DNA of 64,000 nt from Pseudomonadota bacterium (GTDB lineage: Bacteria > Pseudomonadota > Alphaproteobacteria > Rhizobiales > Devosiaceae), in NCBI GenBank assembly GCA_023388175.1, contig JAEWGT010000009.1:372001-436000 (forward strand), in the 5' to 3' direction. Each line of letters starts with the position of its first letter. The first letter of the stretch is position 1. The position numbers were made by a program, and so were the translations under genes. Under the pieces are notes generated by a model that did no database searches, had not been told where the DNA came from, and saw only the letters and a program-made list of their open reading frames with translations. This document shows positions 8,364 to 17,581 of the stretch, piece by piece.

Positions 8364-9629
8364 GTGAACGCCATTGCCAAGCCCGCGCCGATTGTGGCGG
8401 CTTTCTCGATCCTGCTCAGCGTCGCCTTCCTGATCATGGGCAATGGCCTGCAATTGATGCTGCTGCCCATACGCGGCGGCATTGAAGGCTTCAGCGCCTT
8501 GCAGATCGGCCTGTTGGGCTCGGGCTATTTCTTCGGCTTCGTGCTCGGCTGCACCTTTACCCCGTCAATGATCATGCGCGTCGGTCACATCCGCACCTTC
8601 GCGGCGCTGGTGGCCATCGCCTCCGCAGCGGCGCTGGGCTATCCCATGGCCGTCGATGCTGGTGTCTGGATCGTGCTGCGCCTGATCACCGGCTTCTGCC
8701 TCGCCGGGCTTTATCTGGTGGTCGAAAGCTGGCTCAACGATCAGGCCACCAACGAAACGCGCGGCGCGCTCATCTCCACTTATGTGACGGTCAACTTCAC
8801 CGTCATCACCGTGGGCCAGATGATGGTGACGCTGTTCCAGCCCTCGTCTTTCATTCTCTTTTCCATCGCCTCGGTTCTGGTCTCGCTGGCGGCTGTGCCA
8901 ATTGTCATGACCCGCTCAAGCCAGCCGCCGCCGATTACCATCGTGCGTTTCCGGCCCATGCGCATGTTCCGCCTGTCGCCGACCGGCACCGTGGCGATAT
9001 TCCTGATTGGCGTTGCCACAGGCTCATTCTGGGCGCTCGCGCCCGCCTATGCCAACATTTTCAGCGGTGATATCGGCGATGCAGCCTGGTTCATGAGTGC
9101 AGCCGTCATCGGCGGCGCCTTGGCGCAACTACCGGCAGGTAAAATTTCTGATCGGGTCGACCGGCGCAAGGTTCTCATCGGCCTCGCGCTGCTTTGCGCG
9201 ATTGTCGGTGCCGCATTGTGGCTGACCACCGAAACCAGTCTGGCCTGGTTTGCTCTCGGAGCCGCTTTCGGAGCGGGCCTGCTGCCGGCCTATGCCATCG
9301 CTGCCGCGCACGTTTTCGACTTTGCCGACCGCGCCGACTATGTCGAAATTTCTGCCGGTCTCCTGCTGCTTAACGGCATTGGCTCGACCATCGGTCCGCT
9401 CCTGTCCTCGGTCAGCGTGGAATGGCTTGGTCAGCCGGGCTTTTTTCTAGCCAATGCTCTCATTCAGATCGTGTTGATCGGCTATGTCGGCTTCAGGCTC
9501 AGCCGCCGCGAAGGCCTTCCCGTCGAAGAAAAACAAACCTTCGATCTGGGCACCAGTGCAGCAGTCTCGGTGGTCGGCGACGAACATGCAGTTCAGCTTA
9601 GCGACCTCGTCGTGCAAGAGACAGGCTGA
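8364..9629 (+). CDS. MFS transporter, YcaD-like
   Basis: Major facilitator protein of 421 residues with about twelve hydrophobic segments. The GTG start at 8364 lies 51 bases after ehuA, with GGAG about 10 bases upstream. The first half (NGLQLMLLPIRGGIEGFSAL, GYFFGFVLGC, LVVESWLNDQA) matches the YcaD group of MFS proteins, whose substrates are mostly unknown. A basic loop with DRVDRRK sits between the halves. Same strand and short gap suggest it may be read with the ect-ehu genes; a role in osmolyte or amino acid movement is only a guess. Confidence 0.75.
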   Translation: MNAIAKPAPIVAAFSILLSVAFLIMGNGLQLMLLPIRGGIEGFSALQIGLLGSGYFFGFVLGCTFTPSMIMRVGHIRTFAALVAIASAAALGYPMAVDAGVWIVLRLITGFCLAGLYLVVESWLNDQATNETRGALISTYVTVNFTVITVGQMMVTLFQPSSFILFSIASVLVSLAAVPIVMTRSSQPPPITIVRFRPMRMFRLSPTGTVAIFLIGVATGSFWALAPAYANIFSGDIGDAAWFMSAAVIGGALAQLPAGKISDRVDRRKVLIGLALLCAIVGAALWLTTETSLAWFALGAAFGAGLLPAYAIAAAHVFDFADRADYVEISAGLLLLNGIGSTIGPLLSSVSVEWLGQPGFFLANALIQIVLIGYVGFRLSRREGLPVEEKQTFDLGTSAAVSVVGDEHAVQLSDLVVQETG

Positions 9630-9727
9630 GGCAAACCGCGCGCAATGTCTTCATGCCATGTGGTAATGCCGAACAAGTCGAGCCCGCAGCTACGGTGGGC
9701 CTAGGGCCATGGCTCGCCGGGCGGCAT

Positions 9728-10777
9728 TCAGCGCGAGGGCAGGGAACCCCTCATGATAACCGGCATGTCAACCAGGCTGATACGCGGTGTCTGCCGCGCG
9801 CCCAGCACCAGTTCCACCGCCTGTCGCCCCATGGCCTCGTGGGGAAGGCCTATAGTGGACAGGCCCGGCCGCAGATAGGAGGCCACCTCGTCATTGTCGA
9901 AGGAGATGAGGGCGACATCATCGGGAATGGACAGTCCGGCTTCGGCCAGAGCCTGATAGGCGCCGAAGGCAAGACGGTCATTGAGGCAGAGCATGGCCCT
10001 GGGCTGGCTCTGCTTGAGCAATTCCCGCGTAAGGTCATAGCCGTTGGCGGGTTCCCAGTCCCAGCAACTGAGCGCCCGCTCGAAAGCCAGCCCGCGGGCC
10101 GCCATCTCGTCGGTAATTCCCGAGAAGCGTTGCGCCAGTGTCGCTGAGCGGAACAGGTCTTTCTCTTCTTCCGCATTATACCCGAGCATGACGAGGTTTT
10201 CTGCAAGACCGGCCTCGGCCAGCAGGCGCACAGCGGCGCGCCCGCCTTCATATTCATCTGGCAGCACGGATATGGGAAAGCGTGGACTTGTACTGTTGAG
10301 CATGACAACCGGCACATTGATGGTTGCGTCGGGCACGAAGACTTCACGCGAGCGCATGGCGGCAAAGATGACGCCATCGACCTGGCGGTCGAGCGCGGCC
10401 TCAATCGCCTGCAATTCGCGGGCCGGTTCGCCCCCGGTTTCCAGCACCAGCATGACGTGCTTGGCCGCTTCGGCGCCGGCCAGCGCTCCGCGGATCAGCC
10501 CGCTGGCAAAACGGGTTGTGGCCACATAGTCGGAAATCAGCGCGATCGAGCGCGACTTGTCCGTGCGCAAGGCCCGCGCGGCCACATTGGGCCGATATCC
10601 CAGCTTTGTCGCGGCTTCATGGACCTTCGCATGCGCCTCGGCGGAAAGCCGCGTATCCGGACGCCCCGTCAGAATCATCGAAGCTGCGGCAGTCGAAAGG
10701 CCGGCAAGCTTGGCGACATCGGCCAGTGTAACGCGCTTCTTTGGCAAGCTCCTATGCCCCTTCTGGCCATGACGCAT
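9728..10777 (-). CDS. LacI-family transcriptional regulator
   Basis: Sugar-responsive repressor: N-terminal LacI helix-turn-helix (VTLADVAKLAGLSTAAASMIL) followed by a periplasmic-binding-protein-like effector domain, about 340-350 residues. ATG 10777 is the first ATG just ahead of the DNA-binding domain but has no ribosome site. A TTG at 10747, directly before PKKRVTLADVAK and preceded by AAGGGG, is a good alternative. It is divergent from the hydrolase genes, and the palindromes at 10849-10866 and 13042-13057 are its likely operators. The effector is unknown; a sugar taken up by the adjacent importer is the obvious candidate. Confidence 0.88.
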   Translation of the reverse strand: MRHGQKGHRSLPKKRVTLADVAKLAGLSTAAASMILTGRPDTRLSAEAHAKVHEAATKLGYRPNVAARALRTDKSRSIALISDYVATTRFASGLIRGALAGAEAAKHVMLVLETGGEPARELQAIEAALDRQVDGVIFAAMRSREVFVPDATINVPVVMLNSTSPRFPISVLPDEYEGGRAAVRLLAEAGLAENLVMLGYNAEEEKDLFRSATLAQRFSGITDEMAARGLAFERALSCWDWEPANGYDLTRELLKQSQPRAMLCLNDRLAFGAYQALAEAGLSIPDDVALISFDNDEVASYLRPGLSTIGLPHEAMGRQAVELVLGARQTPRISLVDMPVIMRGSLPSR

Positions 10778-10848
10778 TCGGCTGTTATGCGTTTTTGACT
10801 GGATAGCCATGCAACACGTGCTTGACAATGCTTACGCCGCGTAGCATT

Positions 10849-10866
10849 TGCTAAATGGTTTTAGCA
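10849..10866. promoter_or_regulatory. LacI-type operator 1 upstream of the glycosidase gene
   Basis: TGCTAAA-TGGT-TTTAGCA is a perfect 7-base inverted repeat with a 4-base centre. It lies 10 bases before the hydrolase ATG and downstream of a TTGACA -35 hexamer at 10822-10827, so a bound repressor would cover the -10/start region. The same core recurs at 13042-13057. Confidence 0.75.
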
Positions 10867-10876
10867 GGGGCTGTGC

Positions 10877-11830
10877 ATGGCTTTCAACCGTCTGGATTGC
10901 TGGGTATGGGATTTCTGGTTCGCCGATGATGGCGAGCGCTTCCATCTCTACTACCTGCATGCTCCCAAGTCGCTTGGCAATCCTGACCTCCGGCACCGCA
11001 ATGCCCGTATCGGTCATGCAACATCGCTTGATCTGATCGCGTGGGTTGACCATGGGCAGGTGTTTGACGCGGGCGATACAGGTGCATTTGACGGCAGCGC
11101 CACCTGGACGGGGTCCATCGTGCGCGACGATGCCGGCCTCTGGCGCATGTTTTATACCGGCTCGCTTTTTCTCTCGCCTGATACGTTTGCCAATATCGAA
11201 ACAGTCGGCTTGGCTACATCGCCGGACCTCTTCACGTGGACCAAGCAGAGCGGGCCGGTCTGCGTCGCTGATCCCGAGCTTTACGAAGTGCTGAGCGGGT
11301 CGACCTGGCCCGAGGAAGCCTGGCGCGATCCCTGGGTTTTCCGCAATGACGGTGATGGGCTCTGGCATATGCTGATTACGGCCCGGGGGCAGGATGGTGC
11401 GGAGCCAGACCGCGGCGTCATGGGGCATGCGACCTCAACTGATCTGGAAGCGTGGACCGTTGAAGCGCCACTAAGCGCGACAGGATCAGGCTTTGCCCAT
11501 CTCGAAGTGTTTCAGGTCATCGAGGTCGACGGTCAGAACCACATCATTTTCTGCTGCGACACGGCAAAACTGTGTGGCGCGCGTGCAGGGCAGGTGGGCG
11601 GTATCTGGACAATGCCCGTCGGCGCCATGCCAGACACTGTCGATTTTACCAAGGCCCGTCTTCTGGTCGATGAACGGCTGTATGCGGGGCGGATTGCAAA
11701 GGACCGGCAGGGTAGAGCGCAACTCATGGCGTTTCATAATGTAACTGCCGACGGCCAGTTCATGGGCGGCATTTCCGATCCGATATCCGTGGTGACCGGT
11801 GCGGACGGCTATCTTGCGGTTGGAGTGTAA
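10877..11830 (+). CDS. GH32/GH68-like five-bladed beta-propeller glycosidase
   Basis: 317-residue protein without a signal peptide, so cytoplasmic. Three acidic sites fit the retaining clan GH-J arrangement: D12 in WVWDFWF (nucleophile position), D151 in AWRDPWVF (the RDP transition-state motif) and E210 in FAHLEVFQV (acid/base position). The repeated GHATS/GLATS-DL-W pattern is a propeller-blade signature. This suggests action on fructosides or related glycosides, but homology is distant and GH43/GH130-like relatives are not excluded. ATG 10877 has AGGGG upstream, overlapping the operator region. The next gene starts 2 bases after its stop. Confidence 0.65.
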   Translation: MAFNRLDCWVWDFWFADDGERFHLYYLHAPKSLGNPDLRHRNARIGHATSLDLIAWVDHGQVFDAGDTGAFDGSATWTGSIVRDDAGLWRMFYTGSLFLSPDTFANIETVGLATSPDLFTWTKQSGPVCVADPELYEVLSGSTWPEEAWRDPWVFRNDGDGLWHMLITARGQDGAEPDRGVMGHATSTDLEAWTVEAPLSATGSGFAHLEVFQVIEVDGQNHIIFCCDTAKLCGARAGQVGGIWTMPVGAMPDTVDFTKARLLVDERLYAGRIAKDRQGRAQLMAFHNVTADGQFMGGISDPISVVTGADGYLAVGV

Positions 11831-11832
11831 AC

Positions 11833-12990
11833 ATGTCGATCATCGTGCATGGATCCGTTGCGGCGGGTTTTGAAACGCTTGCCGATGCCTTCGAGCATGC
11901 CTTTGCCGGGCGCCCGGAGATGGGGGCGGGGCTCTATATTCTGGTCGATGGCAAATGTGTCGCCGACCTCTGGGGCGGCGTTGCCGATGCGCGCTCGGGC
12001 CGTGCCTGGCTCAAGGAAACCCCGACGACGATCTTTTCCTGTACCAAGGGGCTGATGTCCATTCTGGCGGCGCGGCTCGTGCAGGACGGTCGGCTCGATT
12101 ACGATGCTCCGGTCTGCGACTATTGGCCCGAATTTGCCTCTGCGGGCAAGGATACGGTTACTGTCGGTCAGGCCCTTGCCCATCAGGCTGGTCTGTCTGC
12201 TCCCCGCGCTGATCTCAGCGAAGATGACATTGTCGACTGGGATCGGGTCACGGCAATTTTGGCGGCACAGGAGCCGCTGTGGCCGCCCGGCACCGGCTAT
12301 CAGTATCATGCGCTCACTCATGGCTGGCTGGCCGGTGAAATCATCCGCCGTGTCACCGGCATGTCGGTTGGCGCCCATTTCCGTGAGGTAATCACCGGCC
12401 CACTGGGTGTCGATGCCTGGATTGGCCTGCCTGACGACTTGGCCGACAGGGTCGCCCATATTCGCGTGAGCCCGCCGCTCATCGATCTTTGGGCGGAAGA
12501 GTCCAGAAAGCCGGCGCCAAACTGGCCCTACAAGGCGATGACTCTGGGCGATGCTCTGCCTGTCGATCTGGTCAGCGAGTTCGGGGGCTTCAACAAGCAG
12601 CGCATTCGCGCCGCCGAAATTCCCGGCGCGGGGGGTATTGCCAATGCGGAGGCCCTTGCCACCATGTGGTCGGCAACGGTAACGCCCACTAAGGGCGTGA
12701 AGCTGCTCAATGCGGATGTCGTCGCCCAGTCCACCCGCACGCAGAGCGAGGGGCGGCCTGTTTTCGGGGGCGAGCCCCCTTATTCCCGCTGGGGCTATGG
12801 CTTCCAGCTCGATTCCGAAGCGCGTCGCTATCTCGGCGATGGCTGTTTCGGACATGACGGCGCAGGCGGTCAGGTCGGCTTTGCCGATCCCGCGCGTCAA
12901 ATCGGTTTCGGCTTCGTCACCAACTGGATGATGGGCCCGGAAGACCAGCGCGCAACCTCGATTATCGAGGCCTTGCGTAAGCTGGTATAG
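11833..12990 (+). CDS. Class C beta-lactamase-fold serine hydrolase (EstB-like)
   Basis: 385 residues. The serine-lysine dyad is S69-C-T-K72 in TIFSCTKGLM, and Y158 in GYQYHA is the candidate second catalytic tyrosine. The late FGHDGAGGQVGFADP segment is the KTG-box equivalent of EstB-type esterases. No signal peptide is seen, which argues against a beta-lactamase resistance role and for a cytoplasmic esterase, amidase or transacylase. It is nearly fused to the propeller glycosidase (2-base gap). A plausible job is removing an acyl group from the imported glycoside. Confidence 0.82.
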   Translation: MSIIVHGSVAAGFETLADAFEHAFAGRPEMGAGLYILVDGKCVADLWGGVADARSGRAWLKETPTTIFSCTKGLMSILAARLVQDGRLDYDAPVCDYWPEFASAGKDTVTVGQALAHQAGLSAPRADLSEDDIVDWDRVTAILAAQEPLWPPGTGYQYHALTHGWLAGEIIRRVTGMSVGAHFREVITGPLGVDAWIGLPDDLADRVAHIRVSPPLIDLWAEESRKPAPNWPYKAMTLGDALPVDLVSEFGGFNKQRIRAAEIPGAGGIANAEALATMWSATVTPTKGVKLLNADVVAQSTRTQSEGRPVFGGEPPYSRWGYGFQLDSEARRYLGDGCFGHDGAGGQVGFADPARQIGFGFVTNWMMGPEDQRATSIIEALRKLV

Positions 12991-13041
12991 TCACCTGCAT
13001 ATGAGGCGGAAGAGTGTATTGACTCTCTTTTGGCTCCATGC

Positions 13042-13057
13042 GCTAAATCCATTTAGC
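13042..13057. promoter_or_regulatory. LacI-type operator 2 upstream of the sugar importer operon
   Basis: GCTAAAT-CC-ATTTAGC is a perfect 7-base inverted repeat. It matches operator 1 at 13 of 16 positions (GCTAAAT and TTTAGC shared). A TTGACT hexamer at 13019-13024 sits 17 bases upstream, so the operator occupies the -10 position of the importer promoter. It implies the LacI regulator controls both transcripts. Confidence 0.78.
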
Positions 13058-13099
13058 AGACGGAAATATCCACTGCATCTGATCCTGGAGGAGGTCGTC

Positions 13100-14404
13100 T
13101 TGAGAAATCAATCCCGCCACGCAATTCGTATCGCTGCCCTGACCCTGTCCGTAGCTGCAACGGCCGGCACTGCCCTTGCCGCGCCAAGCTGCGGCACCGA
13201 TCCGGTCGTGCTCAATTCCTATTTCGAAACCGGCTTCCCGCTGCCGAGCCGGTTGGCCGAAGAGTTTACCCGTCAGTTCCCCAATGTCACTTTCGACATC
13301 AAGGAAGACCAGTTCGCCAACATGATGGAGAACTCCCCGCGCATCCTGTCCGAGCCCAATGCGCCGGACCTGATCCGCGTGCCCTCGATCACCGATCTGG
13401 TGGCCAATAACCTGCTGCGCAATCTCGACGAAGATTTCACCGCTCTGGGCTGGGACCAGTTCCCTGCTGGTCAGCTCGTTCAGTTGCGCGTTGAAGAGGG
13501 CGGCCGTCCGCGCGGCACCGGTTCGCTCTACGGCATGGGCATCAATTACTCGATGACCGGCGTGTTCTATAACAAGGAACTGGCGGCTCAGATCGGCATG
13601 ACCGAGGCTCCCAAGACTTTGGCCGAGCTTGACGATGCCATGGCCAAGGCCAAGGAAGCCGGCATTCTGCCGGTGATGCAGTGGAACAAGGGCACTGGCG
13701 GTTTCGCCTTCCCGCTCCAGAACCTGATGGGCGCCTATGGTGCGCCGGAGCCGATCAATGACTGGATTTTCCAGAAGGACGGCGCCACCATTAACACTGC
13801 CGAAAATCTGGAGGCTGCCGAGCATCTGGAAGGGTGGATCAAGGCCGGTTACTTCCCGTCCGACGCCAATGCCATCGAATATTTCCAGATGATGAGCCGC
13901 TATATCGGTGGTGAAGGCCTGTTCATGTTCAACGGCGACTGGGAATCGGGCAATCTCGATACCAATGCTGCGGACAAGTTTGGCTTCTTCATCATGCCGA
14001 GCCTCGAAGAAGGTGGTCGCCACGCCTCCATGTCTTCGCCGCTCACCTTCGGCATCAGCGCCAATGCCAACAATGCCGAATGCGCGGCTTTCTTCCTCGA
14101 TTGGGTTGCCCGCAACGAAGAGGCGCGCAAGATCAACGTGGAAGTCGGTGGCTCAAACCCCGGCGGCCCGACCGACCTGCCCATGCCTGCGGTCGAGCCC
14201 GGCTCGGTGACCGAAGCCTCGCTGGCTGCCGGTGCAACCCTTGCTCAGGACAATGGCGCGATGGACTTCATCGCCAACGCGACCGGCGCTATCTTCGCCG
14301 CTGGCTGGACGCCTGAACTGCAGAAGATGGTCGGTGGCCAGCAGAATGCAGCCGGCCTGCTCGAAGCCGTGCAGCGCGAATACGAGACCCAGCTCTCCCG
14401 CTAA
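13100..14404 (+). CDS. Family 1 sugar-binding protein of ABC importer
   Basis: Periplasmic binding protein, 434 residues. The TTG start at 13100 is chosen because a strong GGAGGAGG ribosome site stands 6 bases upstream and a clean signal peptide (RIAALTLSVAATAGTALAAP) follows at once; the frame is open further upstream without such features. The mature part (GVFYNKELAAQIGMTEAPKTLAELDDAM) is typical of CUT1 family oligosaccharide-binding proteins. It opens an importer operon with two permeases and an ATPase. The ligand is unknown; the linked propeller glycosidase suggests a fructoside or other glycoside. Confidence 0.88.
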   Translation: MRNQSRHAIRIAALTLSVAATAGTALAAPSCGTDPVVLNSYFETGFPLPSRLAEEFTRQFPNVTFDIKEDQFANMMENSPRILSEPNAPDLIRVPSITDLVANNLLRNLDEDFTALGWDQFPAGQLVQLRVEEGGRPRGTGSLYGMGINYSMTGVFYNKELAAQIGMTEAPKTLAELDDAMAKAKEAGILPVMQWNKGTGGFAFPLQNLMGAYGAPEPINDWIFQKDGATINTAENLEAAEHLEGWIKAGYFPSDANAIEYFQMMSRYIGGEGLFMFNGDWESGNLDTNAADKFGFFIMPSLEEGGRHASMSSPLTFGISANANNAECAAFFLDWVARNEEARKINVEVGGSNPGGPTDLPMPAVEPGSVTEASLAAGATLAQDNGAMDFIANATGAIFAAGWTPELQKMVGGQQNAAGLLEAVQREYETQLSR

Positions 14405-14451
14405 GGTTTCGACCGCTGCGCGATACTTATCTGAGCGATGGTGAAAGACAC

Positions 14452-15375
14452 ATGACCTCGACTACAGCCGCGCAGCGGCCAGAAAAAAGGCTCCCCCCGG
14501 CAAGGGGGAGCCGCAAGACCAAGGTGACGGCGTGGCTCTTCATTGCGCCTGCCGCCATTGCTTACGCCGCCTTCGTGCTCGTGCCACTGGCCATGAGCTT
14601 TTACTATTCGTTCCTGCGCTGGGACGGTATCGGTGAAGCCCGGTTTCATGGACTGACCAACTACATCACCGTTCTGACCGACCCCAAGCTGCTCCAGATC
14701 ATCGGCAATGCCTTTCAGTTGGTGGCCTATTTTACCATCATTCCGGTGGTGCTGGGCCTGGCCGTCGCCTCTGTCATCCGCGGCCACATGGCCGGCCCTT
14801 TCGGCACAGCGACACGCACGATCCTGTTCCTGCCGCAGGTCATTCCTCTCGTCGCTGCAGGTATTGCCTGGAGCTGGATGTTCGCCTCGACCGGCGTGGT
14901 CAATCAGGGTCTGCGCGCCATCGGCATGTCCGATTGGGCACGCGGCTGGCTCGGCGATTTCGTCTGGGCGCTGCCCGCAGTCGGCATTATCGGCGCCTGG
15001 GTGCTACTCGGGCTCTGCACCATGCTGCTCGTCACCGGCATCACCAAGATCGACCCAAGCCTCTATGAAGCTGCCCGTCTCGACGGTGCCCGCCCCTGGC
15101 ATGAATTCCGCTATATCACCCTGCCTGGCCTCCGCCAGGAGATCGCCGTCTGCGTGACGCTTACCGTCATCTCGGCTTTGGCCAGTTTCGACATCGTCTA
15201 TATTTCCACGCTTGGCGGTCCGGGCATCACCACCACCGTGCCGGGGCTTGAAATCTATAGGCTTGCCTTCGCCCATCGTCAGGTCGGCCTCGCCTCGGCG
15301 CTTGCCATCGTCCTCATGGTACTAGTGCTGATTTCCATTGCACCCATCCAGTGGTTTGCACGGGAAAAGAAATGA
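14452..15375 (+). CDS. Sugar ABC permease 1 (MalF/UgpA-type)
   Basis: Inner-membrane subunit, 307 residues, with a basic N-terminal tail of about 25 residues then six hydrophobic segments. The cytoplasmic EAA loop reads YEAARLDGARPWHEFRYITLPGLR. It begins 47 bases after the binding-protein stop and its stop overlaps the next start (ATGA), giving translational coupling. Confidence 0.88.
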   Translation: MTSTTAAQRPEKRLPPARGSRKTKVTAWLFIAPAAIAYAAFVLVPLAMSFYYSFLRWDGIGEARFHGLTNYITVLTDPKLLQIIGNAFQLVAYFTIIPVVLGLAVASVIRGHMAGPFGTATRTILFLPQVIPLVAAGIAWSWMFASTGVVNQGLRAIGMSDWARGWLGDFVWALPAVGIIGAWVLLGLCTMLLVTGITKIDPSLYEAARLDGARPWHEFRYITLPGLRQEIAVCVTLTVISALASFDIVYISTLGGPGITTTVPGLEIYRLAFAHRQVGLASALAIVLMVLVLISIAPIQWFAREKK

Positions 15376-16196
15376 AGACCACCCTGTCCAATACGCTGGT
15401 GGCGCGCGGCCTGATCATCCTCTTGATGGTCGTCACGCTTCTGCCCTTTATCGCCATGTTTTCGGCGGCCCTCGCGCCGCAGGGCACCTATCCCAATGGC
15501 CTGCAATGGCCCGCCGATCCGCAATGGGGCAATTTCGTTCGCGCCTTTGAGGTGGCGAAGATGGATCAGCTGCTGTTGTCCAGCACGCTGATCGTGCTCG
15601 GCGTCGTTCCCATTTCGGTGTTGATCGCCACCATGGCAGGCTATGGCTTGGCCAAGCTCACTACGAACAAATACAAGTGGCTCTACCTGATCTTCGTTTT
15701 CGGCCTGACGCTGCCTTTCGAAGCGGTGATCACGCCGCTCTACTACGAAATTAGGGCCCTCGGTCTGCTCAATACGCGCTTCGCGATCATCCTGCCGCTG
15801 ATCGGGCTCTATATGCCCTTCGGCGTCTATTGGATGCGCGCCCATTTCCTCAATGTGCCCCATGATCTGAGCGAGGCTGCACAGCTTGATGGCGCAACCC
15901 GCTGGAAGGAATTCTGGCTCGTACAAGTGCCGCTGGCGCGTCCTGCCATTATGTCGCTGACCATCCTGCTCTTCCTCTGGACCTGGAATCAGTTCCTGCT
16001 TCCGGTCGTGTTGGTGCAGGATCCGATGCAGCGCACCATGGCCGGCGCGCTCGGCGCTTTCCAGGGCCAGTGGGGCACCGATATTCCGCTGCTTTGCGCC
16101 GGGGCTCTGCTGATCCTCGCGCCCACAATCGCACTCTTCCTCCTTTTCCAGCGCCAGTTCGTCGCCGCCCTCATGCAGGGCGCGGTAAAGGGCTAA
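15372..16196 (+). CDS. Sugar ABC permease 2 (MalG/UgpE-type)
   Basis: 274 residues from ATG 15372, which overlaps the previous stop; an upstream in-frame ATG at 15351 lies inside the previous gene. The EAA loop is SEAAQLDGATRWKEFWLVQVPLARPAI, and the protein ends with a conserved hydrophobic segment and the KG tail usual for this family. It pairs with permease 1 to form the pore. Confidence 0.88.
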   Translation: MKTTLSNTLVARGLIILLMVVTLLPFIAMFSAALAPQGTYPNGLQWPADPQWGNFVRAFEVAKMDQLLLSSTLIVLGVVPISVLIATMAGYGLAKLTTNKYKWLYLIFVFGLTLPFEAVITPLYYEIRALGLLNTRFAIILPLIGLYMPFGVYWMRAHFLNVPHDLSEAAQLDGATRWKEFWLVQVPLARPAIMSLTILLFLWTWNQFLLPVVLVQDPMQRTMAGALGAFQGQWGTDIPLLCAGALLILAPTIALFLLFQRQFVAALMQGAVKG

Positions 16197-16210
16197 TCCG
16201 GAGACTTTCC

Positions 16211-17287
16211 ATGGCAGGGCTTACCCTCCGTTCCGTTCACAAGACCTATGGCGAAGTGCCGGTGATCAAGGGCGTCGATCTCGACATCGCCCATGGCGAA
16301 TTCGTGGTTTTCGTCGGTCCCTCCGGTTGCGGCAAGTCCACTCTGCTGCGCATGATCGCGGGGCTTGAGGACATTACCGACGGTCAGATCAAGATCGGTG
16401 ATCGCGTCGTCAACGACGTCGAGCCGCGCGATCGCGGCGTCGCCATGGTGTTTCAGTCCTATGCGCTCTATCCGCACATGACCGTCTACGACAATGTCGG
16501 TTTCGGGCTGAAGCTGGCCGGCACGCCAAAGGATGTGCGCGATAAGAAGATCAGGGCCGCAGCCAAGGTGCTGCAGATGGAGCACCTGCTCGACCGGCGC
16601 CCCGCCCAGCTGTCCGGCGGACAGAGGCAGCGCGTCGCCATTGGCCGGGCCATTGTCCGCGAGCCCGATGTATTCCTCTTCGACGAGCCGCTGTCCAACC
16701 TCGACGCGGCCCTGCGTGGCGATATGCGCATGGAACTGGCACGCCTGCATCACGATCTGGGCGCCACCATGATCTACGTCACCCATGACCAGGTCGAGGC
16801 CATGACGCTGGCCGACAAGATCGTCGTTCTCAATGCCGGTGTGGTGCAGCAGGTTGGCTCCCCGCTCGAACTCTACAACAATCCGGCCAATCTGTTCGTC
16901 GCTGGCTTCATCGGTTCGCCCAGGATGAACATGCTGACAGTTGTCGTGGACGAGGTGTCCGGCGAAACGGCCAGTCTGGTCAGCGCCGCAGGCTCAGCGC
17001 CAATGGCGGTGAGAACAAAGGCCGGCACCCTGGCCAAGGGACAAAGCCTCACCCTTGGCCTGCGTCCCCATGCCTTTCATCTCGCCGAGAACGGACCGCT
17101 GGCGGGTATTGTGCAACTGGTTGAACGTTTGGGCAATGAAACCGTCATCCGCGTGAAATTGTCCGATGGTGCCGAGATTACAGCGGCCCTGTCGGGGCAG
17201 TGCCAGATCGAGGTGGGCCATACGCTGTCGCTGTCCTTCAGTCCTGACAGTGCGCATCTCTTCGGCGAAGATGGCGCTGCGCTTTAG
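16211..17287 (+). CDS. Sugar ABC ATPase (UgpC/MsmX-type)
   Basis: 358 residues. Walker A GPSGCGKST, Q-loop VFQSYALYPHMT, signature LSGGQRQR, Walker B FLFDEPLSNLD, H-loop VTHDQVEA, then a C-terminal TOBE/OB region (LGLRPHAFHL) as in CUT1 ATPases. ATG 16211 lies 14 bases after permease 2. It is the last gene of the LacI-linked importer; a gene-free 400 bp follows. Confidence 0.9.
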   Translation: MAGLTLRSVHKTYGEVPVIKGVDLDIAHGEFVVFVGPSGCGKSTLLRMIAGLEDITDGQIKIGDRVVNDVEPRDRGVAMVFQSYALYPHMTVYDNVGFGLKLAGTPKDVRDKKIRAAAKVLQMEHLLDRRPAQLSGGQRQRVAIGRAIVREPDVFLFDEPLSNLDAALRGDMRMELARLHHDLGATMIYVTHDQVEAMTLADKIVVLNAGVVQQVGSPLELYNNPANLFVAGFIGSPRMNMLTVVVDEVSGETASLVSAAGSAPMAVRTKAGTLAKGQSLTLGLRPHAFHLAENGPLAGIVQLVERLGNETVIRVKLSDGAEITAALSGQCQIEVGHTLSLSFSPDSAHLFGEDGAAL

Positions 17288-17507
17288 CGATCATGTCGCG
17301 TTCAGCTAAAACGGTGAAATGATCCGGGCCATTCTGTTGGCGCGTCACCGATCCGCGTTTTCGCTTTTGCTTGAAGCGCCCTAGGCCTCGACACCATTGA
17401 GACAGCATGCCCGGCCCGCGCATTGCGGGTCGCGTCTTGCCGTCGCGCCCGTTCCAAGACCGGGCATTGCTTGTGCCTCATCAAAATAAAGCCACTCTCC
17501 TCGAGAG

Positions 17508-17555
17508 CGAAGGCATGCCGGCACGCCATGCCGTGGCTGTGCCGGCATGCCTTCG
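17508..17555. repeat. Long perfect hairpin in the gap after the importer operon
   Basis: The interval 17288-17689 has no gene. In it, a 17-base arm at 17508-17524 (CGAAGGCATGCCGGCAC) is the exact complement of 17539-17555. GCCA/TGGC inside the 14-base loop can extend the stem. No T-run follows, so it is not a classical terminator. It may be a repetitive palindromic element or a Rho-independent-like block between the importer operon and the next promoter. Confidence 0.65.
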
Positions 17556-17581
17556 TCGCTTAGCCCTGCGCGATTAATTGC

